64,000 bases of DNA from Symsagittifera roscoffensis (GCF_963678635.1 NC_087066.1:53276312-53340311), one strand, 5' to 3'; shown: positions 32,391-44,868, counted from the first letter of the stretch. The notes: a model not told the origin generated them from the letters alone. Made by a program: numbers and translations.

Positions 32391-35300
32391 AATTACAATA
32401 CGTTAACAGAATTGAAACAGCTTCCACAAATATAAACAATATACAGGAATCAGATACAGATCTCGTTGAAAAAATCACTGAAATACTCAATATTTACGAA
32501 AAACACCCAAACTTTAAAGGCAAACCATCTTTCAAAAAATGGTGTAATTATTGCCGACGATACGGACATAGTTTTTCTGAGTGTAGACAAAAACAGCAAG
32601 ACAATCAAAATAAACCTCAAAAATATAAAGAACCAAATAAATCATTCTATCAATACATGAAAAAAGATCAAAATCTACCGAACAAAACAGTCTACAGCAA
32701 CAACAGTTCAGGAAAACCACTCCCGAACAATACAAATTATACAAGAAATCAATCACCATATAACTCAAGTTATAGAGGAAGATCACCAGAACGAAGAAAC
32801 ACGCATAATTCATCACAAAATCACTACAATAGACCAAATAGTCGAAATAACTACTCCAGATCACATTCAAATACACAACGATTTGTTTCTAGATCTAATT
32901 CCCAATCAAGAAATAATTATTATCCAAACAATCAATCACGAAATTCATCATACAATAGGAATAGAAACTACTCAAATAATCGGAATAGAAGTTATTCAAA
33001 CAACCGAAACCAGAATTACCCGAACAATCAATCAAGGAATAACTCATATAATAGATCGAACTATAACAGACCAAACAATAATTACCAAAACAGATCGCGA
33101 AATAATTCACAAAATCGACACTCAAGTTATAATAATCGTTATAGAAATTATTCCCAATCACCACACCGGAATAATAATAACTATAATAATTCTAATAATC
33201 GCCACAGAAGTAGTACACCTAAACATCAAAGACATATTAATCAAGTACAATCTAATCCAGAAACAACATCAGACCCTCCAGGTATTGATGACACAGTAAC
33301 TGATACGTTACAACTCAACCAAATAAACTGTGGATCATCAGATTCAGAAAGCGATGCAGAAAACACTCTCTCCATCAACATGATAAAAGTCGAAAATGAC
33401 TATGAACCTGTTATATATGAAGAACCTTTTTCATCACACATATATGAGAATCAATCAGAACTCCTTCACAATTATTATATTGAACCCGTCCATTCCACAC
33501 CGACGACACAAAAAACTAATGAAATTAACACTACAAACCAACCCAATGAGAAAGAAAAAACAAAATGCTTGAATACAAATCACATCTATCAAAACATACA
33601 AAAAGAACAACCCAAAGAAAAAATTTGGACAATACCATTTCTTTTGGAAAGTCCAAAAAGCAAAGAATTTCAACCACCAGATCTTGAAATTGATTTTTTA
33701 ATTGATTCAGGAGCAGAATCAAATATAATAAACATTCCCACATGGAAAGAAATAAAAACCTTACACCCAAAGCTAACACCTCTTGAAACCTCCAGCAAAC
33801 TAGCAACAGCACAAGGATCAACATTAATAAACTACGGAAAAATTCAATTATTTCTTCTCCCCACAAGAACAATGGAGCAAAACAAAATTTTAACCAAACC
33901 ATTTAAACAAATATTCCATATCACTGATATTAAACATAATATCATTGGAATACCATTTATCTCTAAATATATACCAACAATCAACATCTTGAATAGTAAA
34001 ATATTAATCAAAGATAAATATACAAAAACAAAAGACACATCCCTAACATTTTTTCAAAGATTAAATAAACAACCACCATTTTTTTCAAAATTTTACCCAA
34101 TATATAACCAACAAAGAAAACACTTGAAACCACTATCAGGAAACATCTATAATTTTTCAATCAAACAAGTTCACCAATATGATAAAAAACAAAACAAACA
34201 AAAATTTTATATGTCAGATTTTGAATTCAAACCTATTCATAAGTTTTTCAAAATCACAATCTCATCAATAAAATATTTGAAAAGTTCGAATTCAGATATT
34301 ATTTCCTTACATGTATACAACAATACACCTTACCAAGTAACATTACCTTTAGGACTTTTAGGCTATTGCGAAACCAACGCTACAATATTACCAATACACG
34401 AAAAAGCATATCGTGTAAAAAATATACTCCAATTACTAGATATTTGCCAATCCACAATCCTTAATGAAGAATTATCTATAAATAATATAATAAGTAACGA
34501 AAACAGAAATACGGATTATTTCACAAAAACCCCATATTTCAAACCTACATTCAACATAAGTAACTACACAGAGAATCAACAGAAATTTTTAACAATGTTT
34601 AATTTCCAACATTCACAAAGAACACAAGACGAATTTGAAAAACTAGCAAAACAGCTAATTAAATATTCATCAGTCTATGCAACATCCAAATTTGATGTTG
34701 GCAAAATCAGCTCATCACTACATCTCCCATTAAAACCAGACGCAGTTTTCAAAAAACAAAGAGCAAGTAAAGTACCAATTCACTTACACGATAAAGTGAA
34801 CAGATTACTCGACATTTTAGAACAATACAACATTATATCACCAGTAAACAAAGAGGAACAACCAAAAGGCAACACATTTATCAACCCTGTTATCATTCTA
34901 GCCAAAGGAGAATCATTAAAAATTGTTCTCGATGCTAGATACCTCAACTCACTCATAGATGAATCAAAGTGTAATTGGCCCATTGAACCAATACAAGTTA
35001 TTTTAACAAAAATAAACGGAAAATACTTTACCACCGCCGATATGAATAGTGCATACAATCAAATGCCATTAGATGAACAATCACGACGCTTAACACAATT
35101 TGTTATTGGAAATCAACAATACGAATTCAACCGCTTATTCTATGGAATATCCATAGGACCAGCAGCATTTTCAGCTTTTATGAGCAAAATTTTTCGACCA
35201 CTAATACTCAAGAAAAACGCAATCACCTATTTAGACGATGTTTTTATGCAATCACAAACAAAAGAGGAAATGTTCAATGTTTTAGAACAATATCACCAAA

Positions 35301-38260
35301 TACTTCAGAACGAAAATCTGAAGGCCGCCCCCGATAAATCACACTTCTTTTTGACAAAAGTTAAATTCTTAGGGCATAATATAGAAAGAAAAACAATCAC
35401 TCCATTGAAATCACGTATAGACGCTATTCAAAAACTCCAACCACCAACAAATAAAAAGAAAATCCAAGAATTCCTTGGAATGTTAAACTTTTCAAGCAAA
35501 TATGTTTATAAAATGCAATTATATCTACGACCATTCTATAACATACTTAGACAACAAAATAATTTTGAATGGAATATAGAACATCAAGCACGATTTGAAG
35601 AAATTAAAAAACTTCTAATTGAACAAATTTCAAACACAATTCCAGATTCAAATCAACCATTTTATGCAATGTGCGATGCTTCGAACTTTGGCATCGGCGC
35701 AGCATTATTACAATCACTTAATAGTACAAATAAAATGAACCTCATATCAGCAAATTCTCGATTATTCACTCAAGCAGAACTAAGACTCTCAACTCTAATG
35801 AGAGAATGTACAGCCATAATATATACACTAACAGAATATGAATTTCTGATACTTGGATCAAAACATCCCACAGTTCTATTCACAGACCATAAACCAATCA
35901 TCTTTCTTTTTACACAAAAGTCTAATCCAAACCACCGAGTTTATAGATTTCAACTCATTTTAATGAAATTCCCAAACTTACATATAGTTTGGACCGCAGG
36001 AAAAAATCTTGCATTACCAGACACCTTAAGTCGAAATACGCCACCTGAATTACTTACACGAAAAACCACAGTTGAAATACCCAAAAACATAAAATTCTAC
36101 CTTGCAGAAAATGAAACATCACCCCGATTGGAATGCAAATATGCAGTAAAAACTGACGTTGAACAATCACAAATAAATAATTTACAACATTTCCCACTTT
36201 ATTTAGATTGTCAAAATAATCACTATGAAGTTGATCTACTTGGAACATCAACTTTTAAACCAATCCCATATTCACAATGGATAAAAAACAACACCCAACA
36301 AAAAAGAATAAAACAACACCCGCCTAAAAAATACCATTTTCCACTAATTGAAAAAGAAAATCTGACTGATAAAATAAACTTATCAGGACCACAAACAAAC
36401 GATTCAAAATACACAATAAATCAAGTTTTTGACCTCCATGACCCACTTGACACAATACCCTTATCTAAATTAGAAATCGAAAACATTTTTCTCCCCCCAA
36501 CAGAAACAATTACAATTTCAACACTGAAACAATATCAAAACCTTGACCCAGTAATTCGACAACTGAAATCATGGCACAAATATAAAACTAAACCTATCAA
36601 AGCAGATTCAACTATTCTAGGAAACAAAACACTCCTCCGATATTTTCGAAAATTCAACAATACAACAATTAACGAAAACACAGACCTTCTAGAAAACAAA
36701 CTAAATGAATCTACAGCTCCCTGTCTCCCTTTAAGTATGATTCTTATAGCTTTTAATATTTCACATACACAAAATATTAAAGGACACTCTGGATCAGAAA
36801 AAACATATTCAAATTTTATACAAAACTTTTATTTCCCAAATGCACCAATTTGGATAAAAGTACTATGCAATGACTGTATAGTATGTCAACTAAATAAACC
36901 TTACCCAAATCAAAAACAAATAGCACAAAAACAAGATTTTAAAGGGCAAAGTTTGTACTTTAATCATCGTATCTCATTTGATACCAAAGGACCAATTTCA
37001 CCCTCATCCGAAGGAAACTCCTACATTATGGTAATTGTTGACGCATTTACACATTATGTAGCACTTAACCCAGTACCACATTGTAACGCTTATTACGCTT
37101 ACACAACACTCTATGAACACTGGATAGCAAAATTCGGACTACCAGAAATTTTAGTTACAGACAACGGTACAGAATTCATAAATAATGAAATCATCACACT
37201 ATGTCATTTATATAACATTAAACACAAACCACGTACATCTCACGCATCTTGGACAAACGGCTTAGTCGAAGGTATGAACCGTTCATTACAAGAATATCTC
37301 AGATGTATCATCAATGGAAATGATACAAGATATACCGAATGGTCAGCAGATGTAAAACTATTTCCCTTAGCATATAATTCACAAATCACGACAACTTTAG
37401 GAATGTCACCATATGAAATGGTTTTTAACCAAAAGCCACGCAAACCAATAATGTTTACAGCAAACTCTCATAAAAACGCACAAGGTTATTGTCAACCAAA
37501 TAAAGACTCAATTTGTTATAACCTACCATTACATACACACGATGAAGATCTTTTTCATCACCCACAAATTCTTAAATTAGCCTCCGGTACACACACCGAA
37601 TGGATTTTAAACAGAGATAAAAAACACAATGAAATTTACCAAAAGGTAACAAAAAAGTTGTTACAAAGGCAAAATATTAATGAACAAATAAATTCACGCT
37701 TTACACCAGCCTCCGATTTAAAAATTGGAACATTTGTTTTAATACCCAATTTTAATACTCAAAAAGGAATTTCAAAAAAGTTACAACCCCTTCGTAAAGG
37801 ACCATACCAAATAATTGCAAAACCCACTGATGTCACATATAAAATCACCGACTCAGATAAAAAAGAAATCGTTCAACACCGAAATAACCTATTACCTTAT
37901 TATCCAAAAGAATACGCACTCCGCGAACTAACTCAATTATATTCTTTTACAGGTTTAAAAGTTATTCAAAATAACCCACATACGGACAACATAACAAAGG
38001 AACAAAATGATATTCACCTCGGAAATCAAAATACAAAATCAAACACCACAAAAAACAATACAAAAAATCTCGATCAAAATACATCTCAAAAAGAAAGAAA
38101 AAATAGAAAAATGACAGAACAAATAATACCCCAAAAACAAATCGACAAATCAGAACATAGAGAGTCTTCACGACTTAGAAATCAATCACGTAAAAATTAT
38201 AAAGTATTCATCCCACAATCTAAAATATTAAAGAAAGTTGAATTTCAAAAACAACCTTAA
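32381..38260 (+). CDS. pol: Pol polyprotein, copy A (nucleocapsid zinc knuckle, protease, RT, RNase H, integrase)
   Basis: The frame is open from 32381 and lies -1 relative to gag; gag ends at 32390, so the frames overlap by 10 bases at an A6T3 run. No ATG fits, so expression by frameshift or stop bypass is likely. Numbering from 32387: CCHC zinc knuckle CX2CX4HX4C at 53-66, an Asn/Arg/Ser/Tyr-rich basic region to about 290, aspartic protease LIDSGAES (Asp440), RT with LDARYLN, FTTADMNSAYNQ and YLDD (948-951), RNase H (CDAS, Asp1097; TDHKPI). Integrase has zinc-binding His1460, His1467, Cys1497, Cys1500 and catalytic Asp1532, Asp1592, Glu1628 (DD35E spacing). A GPY/F module (LRKGPYQI) and a basic tail follow. 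No stop or frameshift is seen. It is the only copy that keeps the knuckle and protease. Confidence 0.9.
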   Translation, partial: KNLKLQYVNRIETASTNINNIQESDTDLVEKITEILNIYEKHPNFKGKPSFKKWCNYCRRYGHSFSECRQKQQDNQNKPQKYKEPNKSFYQYMKKDQNLPNKTVYSNNSSGKPLPNNTNYTRNQSPYNSSYRGRSPERRNTHNSSQNHYNRPNSRNNYSRSHSNTQRFVSRSNSQSRNNYYPNNQSRNSSYNRNRNYSNNRNRSYSNNRNQNYPNNQSRNNSYNRSNYNRPNNNYQNRSRNNSQNRHSSYNNRYRNYSQSPHRNNNNYNNSNNRHRSSTPKHQRHINQVQSNPETTSDPPGIDDTVTDTLQLNQINCGSSDSESDAENTLSINMIKVENDYEPVIYEEPFSSHIYENQSELLHNYYIEPVHSTPTTQKTNEINTTNQPNEKEKTKCLNTNHIYQNIQKEQPKEKIWTIPFLLESPKSKEFQPPDLEIDFLIDSGAESNIINIPTWKEIKTLHPKLTPLETSSKLATAQGSTLINYGKIQLFLLPTRTMEQNKILTKPFKQIFHITDIKHNIIGIPFISKYIPTINILNSKILIKDKYTKTKDTSLTFFQRLNKQPPFFSKFYPIYNQQRKHLKPLSGNIYNFSIKQVHQYDKKQNKQKFYMSDFEFKPIHKFFKITISSIKYLKSSNSDIISLHVYNNTPYQVTLPLGLLGYCETNATILPIHEKAYRVKNILQLLDICQSTILNEELSINNIISNENRNTDYFTKTPYFKPTFNISNYTENQQKFLTMFNFQHSQRTQDEFEKLAKQLIKYSSVYATSKFDVGKISSSLHLPLKPDAVFKKQRASKVPIHLHDKVNRLLDILEQYNIISPVNKEEQPKGNTFINPVIILAKGESLKIVLDARYLNSLIDESKCNWPIEPIQVILTKINGKYFTTADMNSAYNQMPLDEQSRRLTQFVIGNQQYEFNRLFYGISIGPAAFSAFMSKIFRPLILKKNAITYLDDVFMQSQTKEEMFNVLEQYHQILQNENLKAAPDKSHFFLTKVKFLGHNIERKTITPLKSRIDAIQKLQPPTNKKKIQEFLGMLNFSSKYVYKMQLYLRPFYNILRQQNNFEWNIEHQARFEEIKKLLIEQISNTIPDSNQPFYAMCDASNFGIGAALLQSLNSTNKMNLISANSRLFTQAELRLSTLMRECTAIIYTLTEYEFLILGSKHPTVLFTDHKPIIFLFTQKSNPNHRVYRFQLILMKFPNLHIVWTAGKNLALPDTLSRNTPPELLTRKTTVEIPKNIKFYLAENETSPRLECKYAVKTDVEQSQINNLQHFPLYLDCQNNHYEVDLLGTSTFKPIPYSQWIKNNTQQKRIKQHPPKKYHFPLIEKENLTDKINLSGPQTNDSKYTINQVFDLHDPLDTIPLSKLEIENIFLPPTETITISTLKQYQNLDPVIRQLKSWHKYKTKPIKADSTILGNKTLLRYFRKFNNTTINENTDLLENKLNESTAPCLPLSMILIAFNISHTQNIKGHSGSEKTYSNFIQNFYFPNAPIWIKVLCNDCIVCQLNKPYPNQKQIAQKQDFKGQSLYFNHRISFDTKGPISPSSEGNSYIMVIVDAFTHYVALNPVPHCNAYYAYTTLYEHWIAKFGLPEILVTDNGTEFINNEIITLCHLYNIKHKPRTSHASWTNGLVEGMNRSLQEYLRCIINGNDTRYTEWSADVKLFPLAYNSQITTTLGMSPYEMVFNQKPRKPIMFTANSHKNAQGYCQPNKDSICYNLPLHTHDEDLFHHPQILKLASGTHTEWILNRDKKHNEIYQKVTKKLLQRQNINEQINSRFTPASDLKIGTFVLIPNFNTQKGISKKLQPLRKGPYQIIAKPTDVTYKITDSDKKEIVQHRNNLLPYYPKEYALRELTQLYSFTGLKVIQNNPHTDNITKEQNDIHLGNQNTKSNTTKNNTKNLDQNTSQKERKNRKMTEQIIPQKQIDKSEHRESSRLRNQSRKNYKVFIPQSKILKKVEFQKQP

Positions 38261-38854
38261 ATTCTACATTTAAAAATCTTTGCACCTCTGAAACATTTCA
38301 CACTTTCATTTTTCAAGATAACATGCTGATAAACACGCAGCGATTCTAGTTCAAAATTAGCCAATAGGATTCATCCAATCCGTCACCTTCTATAACTTTA
38401 ACACAAACCAACTAGACGAAAAATATTAAACTCCAGGCATATCTATAACTATAACTCTACGACCTCCAGGTCAAAAATAAGCAAACCACTCCAACTTGAC
38501 AACTAAAATAAATATCACCATAATATCATAACCCTCCCTTATCTAATAAACCAAAGATCAACAATATTTCCCCAACTCAGCCCTCAAATACCCCCCAAAC
38601 AAATATGTTAAATTAGCCTAAAGTAAAAGAACGACCATTTTATTTAGCCTAAAGTATAAAAATCTCAAAAATACCCCAGATCATTTGACAAATGAAAATA
38701 AAGACAAAGAAGACCTCCCGATCACCATAAAAATTGCCCCCAACAAATTTTTACGAAACTCAACCCACTTGTCAAAAAACTAATAAATAATCCGACCACA
38801 CTTGAAAATTGCCCCAAACAACAAAAAATATTCGATCACGAAGCCATTTCTTAA
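38261..38854 (+). other. Non-coding spacer after pol in unit 1 (also 44049-44642, 49843-50436)
   Basis: About 594 bases with stops in all + frames. It contains TTAGCCTAAAGTA twice (about 38615 and 38642). Repeated in the other two units. No promoter or RNA structure is obvious. Confidence 0.5.
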
Positions 38855-39070
38855 ATGCTCTTCTATCAAACAGTCACTAAAATTATCACAAACCTCAAAC
38901 AATTTTTTACGATACTTGAAACTTTCATAATATTTCTTTTTGATATCCTTGAATCTTTTCTAATACTCTTAATCATTTTTTGTAATATTTTTTTAATTTT
39001 CTACACTATATTCGAACTATTTCTCCAACTTTCAAAAACCCTTGATTATATCTACAGGTACGATTTATAA
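38855..39070 (+). CDS. Small hydrophobic ORF 1, 71 aa (unit 1)
   Basis: ATG to TAA. Residues about 18-58 are almost continuously hydrophobic (ETFIIFLFDILESFLILLIIF, then FLIFYTIFELFLQL), enough for one or two membrane spans, followed by a short charged end. A membrane peptide is suggested by composition only; no family is recognised. The two later units have the same translation at 44643-44858 and 50437-50652. Confidence 0.4.
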   Translation: MLFYQTVTKIITNLKQFFTILETFIIFLFDILESFLILLIIFCNIFLIFYTIFELFLQLSKTLDYIYRYDL

Positions 39071-39080
39071 AATTGTCTAA

Positions 39081-39257
39081 ATGATACGAACTATTTTCAG
39101 TAGAACTGATATTTTTCTACTATTTGTAATTTTCATAACATTTCTATCATCCCTCATTTTGACTATATGCAAATGTATAAAGAAAGCAATCATCACATTC
39201 GCTCTAGCAACAATCCTCCTAATTCTTTTCTTAAAAGAATACTTTAATAAACATTAA
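39081..39257 (+). CDS. Small hydrophobic ORF 2, 58 aa (unit 1)
   Basis: ATG at 39081, ten bases after the stop of the preceding hydrophobic ORF. It predicts two membrane spans (IFLLFVIFITFLSSLILTI and ITFALATILLILFL) joined by the short loop KCIKKA, with a charged tail. The layout is that of a small hairpin membrane protein; a viroporin-like role is speculation. Copies lie at 44869-45045 and 50663-50839; the last has one Leu to Ile change. Confidence 0.4.
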   Translation: MIRTIFSRTDIFLLFVIFITFLSSLILTICKCIKKAIITFALATILLILFLKEYFNKH

Positions 39258-39277
39258 CTTTTTCACTAAAAGAATAG

Positions 39278-40252
39278 ACCAAAAAGCTATCAAAAATTGC
39301 TACCCAAAAGTCACCAAGTCAGTCTTCACCGACATCATCCCAAGATAACCCAACAACTACCAATAATCCTCAAACATCTACACGAATTTCCTTTCAAGAT
39401 AACCCATACACTTTTGAAGAACGACACGCTCGTTTATCAGAACCACTAGAACCAGTTCAACGACAAGCACCTCTAAGCGAACCAACATATAACTTATACC
39501 CAACACTACCCCAAGAATTAAGTAGAATAAGAAATCCTAGTCAAAACCAAAATACAGTCGAAATAAATAGACAAATTATACATCCTCGACGGAACAGGAA
39601 TTTTCTAACTCCCCGAGTTCATTTTGATATACCTCAATCCCCATCACAAAACACTCCAGAAAACCCCATTGGTATATTACCAGAAACCCCTACGCTTCTT
39701 TCACAACGTAGCACCTCAAGCCTACCATCAGATTACTTAGGTTCAACACCAACATCTGAACAAATACGTGAAAATCCCTTTAACCCCCCAAACCAGGCAT
39801 CACGACTACCATATTGGACAACACATTCATTTACACAAGGTGAATTAAATTTAGTCAATGATCCAATAGATATTTCTACGGATACAACAACATCCTCATC
39901 ACTACCAGAAACATTATCACTACCATCAACACCATCAATAAGCCAGATTTCACCACCACCTTTTAACTTAAATTTTCCAAATAATCTCGACGCCAGATAT
40001 CGAGAACAATCATCAACAAATATCCCTTTAAGACTAGATTGGAATATATTTACAGCCCCTCCACCATTATTTGGACAACATCTAGAAAGTAATCGCCTCC
40101 ACAACTGGGCACTTAATAGATTACAATACCGACAAGACATTCACGACGATATCCGTGATCACCAACGCTACAATATTACCAATACACGAAAAAGCATATC
40201 GTGTAAAAAATATACTCCAATTACTAGATATTTGCCAATCCACAATCCTTAA
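39278..40252 (+). pseudogene. Pro/Ser-rich ORF, unit 1 copy, 3' end replaced by the junction
   Basis: Open from 39278 without ATG. Reads the same as the unit 3 ORF until GTGATCAC at 40162, then runs into pol sequence in the wrong frame and stops at 40250-40252. The C-terminal domain seen in unit 3 is lost. Confidence 0.6.
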
Positions 40253-43200
40253 TGAAGAATTATCTATAAATAATATAATAAGTAACGAAAACAGAAATAC
40301 GGATTATTTCACAAAAACCCCATATTTCAAACCTACATTCAACATAAGTAACTACACAGAGAATCAACAGAAATTTTTAACAATGTTTAATTTCCAACAT
40401 TCACAAATAACACAAGACGAATTTGAAAAACTAGCAAAACAGCTAATTAAATATTCATCAGTCTATGCAACATCCAAATTTGATGTTGGCAAAATCAGCT
40501 CATCACTACATCTCCCATTAAAACCAGACGCAGTTTTCAAAAAACAAAGAGCAAGTAAAGTACCAATTCACTTACACGATAAAGTGAACAGATTACTCGA
40601 CATTTTAGAACAATACAACATTATATCACCAGTAAACAAAGAGGAACAACCAAAAGGCAACACATTTATCAACCCTGTTATCATTCTAGCCAAAGGAGAA
40701 TCATTAAAAATTGTTCTCGATGCTAGATACCTCAACTCACTCATAGATGAATCAAAGTGTAATTGGCCCATTGAACCAATACAAGTTATTTTAACAAAAA
40801 TAAACGGAAAATACTTTACCACCGCCGATATGAATAGTGCATACAATCAAATGCCATTAGATGAACAATCACGACGCTTAACACAATTTGTTATTGGAAA
40901 TCAACAATACGAATTCAACCGCTTATTCTATGGAATATCCATAGGACCAGCAGCATTTTCAGCTTTTATGAGCAAAATTTTTCGACCACTAATACTCAAG
41001 AAAAACGCAATCACCTATTTAGACGATGTTTTTATGCAATCACAAACAAAAGAGGAAATGTTCAATGTTTTAGAACAATATCACCAAATACTTCAGAACG
41101 AAAATCTGAAGGCCGCCCCCGATAAATCACACTTCTTTTTGACAAAAGTTAAATTCTTAGGGCATAATATAGAAAGAAAAACAATCACTCCATTGAAATC
41201 ACGTATAGACGCTATTCAAAAACTCCAACCACCAACAAATAAAAAAAAAATCCAAGAATTCCTTGGAATGTTAAACTTTTCAAGCAAATATGTTTATAAA
41301 ATGCAATTATATCTACGACCATTCTATAACATACTTAGACAACAAAATAATTTTGAATGGAATACAGAACATCAAGCACGATTCGAAGAAATTAAAAAAC
41401 TTCTAATTGAACAAATTTCAAACACAATTCCAGATTCAAATCAACCATTTTATGCAATGTGCGATGCTTCGAACTTTGGCATCGGCGCAGCATTATTACA
41501 ATCACATAATAGTACAAATAAAATGAACCTCATATCAGCAAATTCTCGATTATTCACTCAAGCAGAACTAAGACTCTCAACTCTAATGAGAGAATGTACA
41601 GCCATAATATATACACTAACAGAATATGAATTTCTGATACTTGGATCAAAACATCCCACAGTTCTATTCACAGACCATAAACCAATCATCTTTCTTTTTA
41701 CACAAAAGTCTAATCCAAACCACCGAGTTTATAGATTTCAACTCATTTTAATGAAATTCCCAAACTTACATATAGTTTGGACCGCAGGAAAAAATCTTGC
41801 ATTACCAGACACCTTAAGTCGAAATACGCCACCTGAATTACTTACACGAAAAACCACAGTTGAAATACCCAAAAACATAAAATTCTACCTTGCAGAAAAT
41901 GAAACATCACCCCAATTGGAATGCAAATATGCAGTAAAAACTGACGTTGAACAATCACAAATAAATAATTTACAACATTTCCCACTTTATTTAGATTGTC
42001 AAAATAATCACTATGAAGTTGATCTACTTGGAACATCAACTTTTAAACCAATCCCATATTCACAATGGATAAAAAACAACACCCAACAAAAAAGAATAAA
42101 ACAACACCCGCCTAAAAAATACCATTTTCCACTAATTGAAAAAGAAAATCTGACTGATAAAATAAACTTATCAGGACCACAAACAAACGATTCAAAATAC
42201 ACAATAAATCAAGTTTTTGACCTCCATGACCCACTTGACACAATACCCTTATCTAAATTAGAAATCGAAAACATTTTTCTCCCCCCAACAGAAACAATTA
42301 CAATTTCAACACTGAAACAATATCAAAACCTTGACCCAGTAATTCGACAACTGAAATCATGGCACAAATATAAAACTAAACCTATCAAAGCAGATTCAAC
42401 TATTCTAGGAAACAAAACACTCCTCCGATATTTTCGAAAATTCAACAATACAACAATTAACGAAAACACAGACCTTCTAGAAAACAAACTAAATGAATCT
42501 ACAGCTCCCTGTCTCCCTTTAAGTATGATTCTTATAGCTTTTAATATTTCACATACACAAAATATTAAAGGACACTCTGGATCAGAAAAAACATATTCAA
42601 ATTTTATACAAAACTTTTATTTCCCAAATGCACCAATTTGGATAAAAGTACTATGCAATGACTGTATAGTATGTCAACTAAATAAACCTTACCCAAATCA
42701 AAAACAAATAGCACAAAAACAAGATTTTAAAGGGCAAAGTTTGTACTTTAATCATCGTATCTCATTTGATACCAAAGGACCAATTTCACCCTCATCCGAA
42801 GGAAACTCCTACATTATGGTAATTGTTGACGCATTTACACATTATGTAGCACTTAACCCAGTACCACATTGTAACGCTTATTACGCTTACACAACACTCT
42901 ATGAACACTGGATAGCAAAATTCGGACTACCAGAAATTTTAGTTACAGACAACGGTACAGAATTCATAAATAATGAAATCATCACACTATGTCATTTATA
43001 TAACATTAAACACAAACCACGTACATCTCACGCACCTTGGACAAACGGCTTAGTCGAAGGTATGAACCGTTCATTACAAGAATATCTCAGATGTATCATC
43101 AATGGAAATGATACAAGATATACCGAATGGTCAGCAGATGTAAAACTATTTCCCTTAGCATATAATTCACAAATCACGACAACTTTAGGAATGTCACCAT

Positions 43201-44048
43201 ATGAAATGGTTTTTAACCAAAAGCCACGCAAACCAATAATGTTTACAGCAAACTCTCATAAAAACGCACAAGGTTATTGTCAACCAAATAAAGACTCAAT
43301 TTGTTATAACCTACCATTACATACACACGATGAAGATCATTTTCATCACCCACAAATTCTTAAATTAGCCTCCGGTACACACACCGAATGGATTTTAAAC
43401 AGAGATAAAAAACACAATGAAATTTACCAAAAGGTAACAAAAAAGTTGTTACAAAGGCAAAATATTAATGAACAAATAAATTCACGCTTTACACCAGCCT
43501 CCGATTTAAAAATTGGAACATTTGTTTTAATACCCAATTTTAATACTCAAAAAGGAATTTCAAAAAAGTTACAACCCCTTCGTAAAGGACCATACCAAAT
43601 AATTGCAAAACCCACTGATGTCACATATAAAATCACCGACTCAGATAAAAAAGAAATCGTTCAACACCGAAATAACCTATTACCTTATTATCCAAAAGAA
43701 TACGCACTCCGCGAACTAACTCAATTATATTCTTTTACAGGTTTAAAAGTTATTCAAAATAACCCACATACGGACAACATAACAAAGGAACAAAATGATA
43801 TTCACCTCGGAAATCAAAATACAAAATCAAACACCACAAAAAACAATACAAAAAATCTCGATCAAAATACATCTCAAAAAGAAAGAAAAAATAGAAAAAT
43901 GACAGAACAAATAATACCCCAAAAACAAATCGACAAATCAGAACATAGAGAGTCTTCACGACTTAGAAATCAATCACGTAAAAATTATAAAGTATTCATC
44001 CCACAATCTAAAATATTAAAGAAAGTTGAATTTCAAAAACAACCTTAA
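40155..44048 (+). pseudogene. pol: Truncated pol, unit 2 (RT, RNase H, integrase intact; gag-proximal part missing)
   Basis: The pol frame is open from the junction at about 40155, continuing from the ATILPIHEK region of pol, about 664 residues into copy A. The zinc knuckle and protease are absent. RT (YLDD), RNase H and integrase (DD35E, GPY/F) are uninterrupted to the normal stop. There is no gag upstream to supply a frameshift start and no ATG at the junction; a GTG opens the frame. Translation would need a separate mRNA. The frame shows no stops, which means either recent duplication or constraint. Confidence 0.75.
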
Positions 44049-44642
44049 ATTCTACATTTAAAAATCTTTGCACCTCTGAAACATTTCACACTTTCATTTT
44101 TCAAGATAACATGCTGATAAACACGCAGCGATTCTAGTTCAAAATTAGCCAATAGGATTCATCCAATCCGTCACCTTCTATAACTTTAACACAAACCAAC
44201 TAGACGAAAAATATTAAACTCCAGGCATATCTATAACTATAACTCTACGACCTCCAGGTCAAAAATAAGCAAACCACTCCAACTTGACAACTAAAATAAA
44301 TATCACCATAATATCATAACCCTCCCTTATCTAATAAACCAAAGATCAACAATATTTCCCCAACTCAGCCCTCAAATACCCCCCAAACAAATATGTTAAA
44401 TTAGCCTAAAGTAAAAGAACGACCATTTTATTTAGCCTAAAGTATAAAAATCTCAAAAATACCCCAGATCATTTGACAAATGAAAATAAAGACAAAGAAG
44501 ACCTCCCGATCACCATAAAAATTGCCCCCAACAAATTTTTACGAAACTCAACCCACTTGTCAAAAAACTAATAAATAATCCGACCACACTTGAAAATTGC
44601 CCCAAACAACAAAAAATATTCGATCACGAAGCCATTTCTTAA

Positions 44643-44858
44643 ATGCTCTTCTATCAAACAGTCACTAAAATTATCACAAACCTCAAACAATTTTTTACGA
44701 TACTTGAAACTTTCATAATATTTCTTTTTGATATCCTTGAATCTTTTCTAATACTCTTAATCATTTTTTGTAATATTTTTTTAATTTTCTACACTATATT
44801 CGAACTATTTCTCCAACTTTCAAAAACCCTTGATTATATCTACAGGTACGATTTATAA
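44643..44858 (+). CDS. Small hydrophobic ORF 1, 71 aa (unit 2)
   Basis: Same translation as 38855-39070. Confidence 0.35.
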   Translation: MLFYQTVTKIITNLKQFFTILETFIIFLFDILESFLILLIIFCNIFLIFYTIFELFLQLSKTLDYIYRYDL

Positions 44859-44868
44859 AATTGTCTAA

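Larger units (their letters stand above)
34375..40162 (+). repeat. Tandem block, unit 1 (5788 bp)
   Basis: Runs from CAACGCTACAAT inside pol to GTGATCAC in the Pro/Ser-rich ORF. Unit 2 starts directly after it with the same CAACGCTACAAT. At the protein level unit 1 differs from both later units by at least four substitutions (Arg/Ile in FQHSQ-TQDEF, Ile/Thr in FEWN-EHQ, Leu/His in LLQS-NST and Leu/His in HDED-FHH). Confidence 0.95.

Noticed and set aside
39733-40140. Minus-strand open frame of 135 codons, present identically in all three units (also 45521-45928 and 51315-51722)
   Set aside because: It is the reverse of the Pro/Ser-rich open frame on the + strand, whose composition matches the other element genes. 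The antisense translation has no motif.
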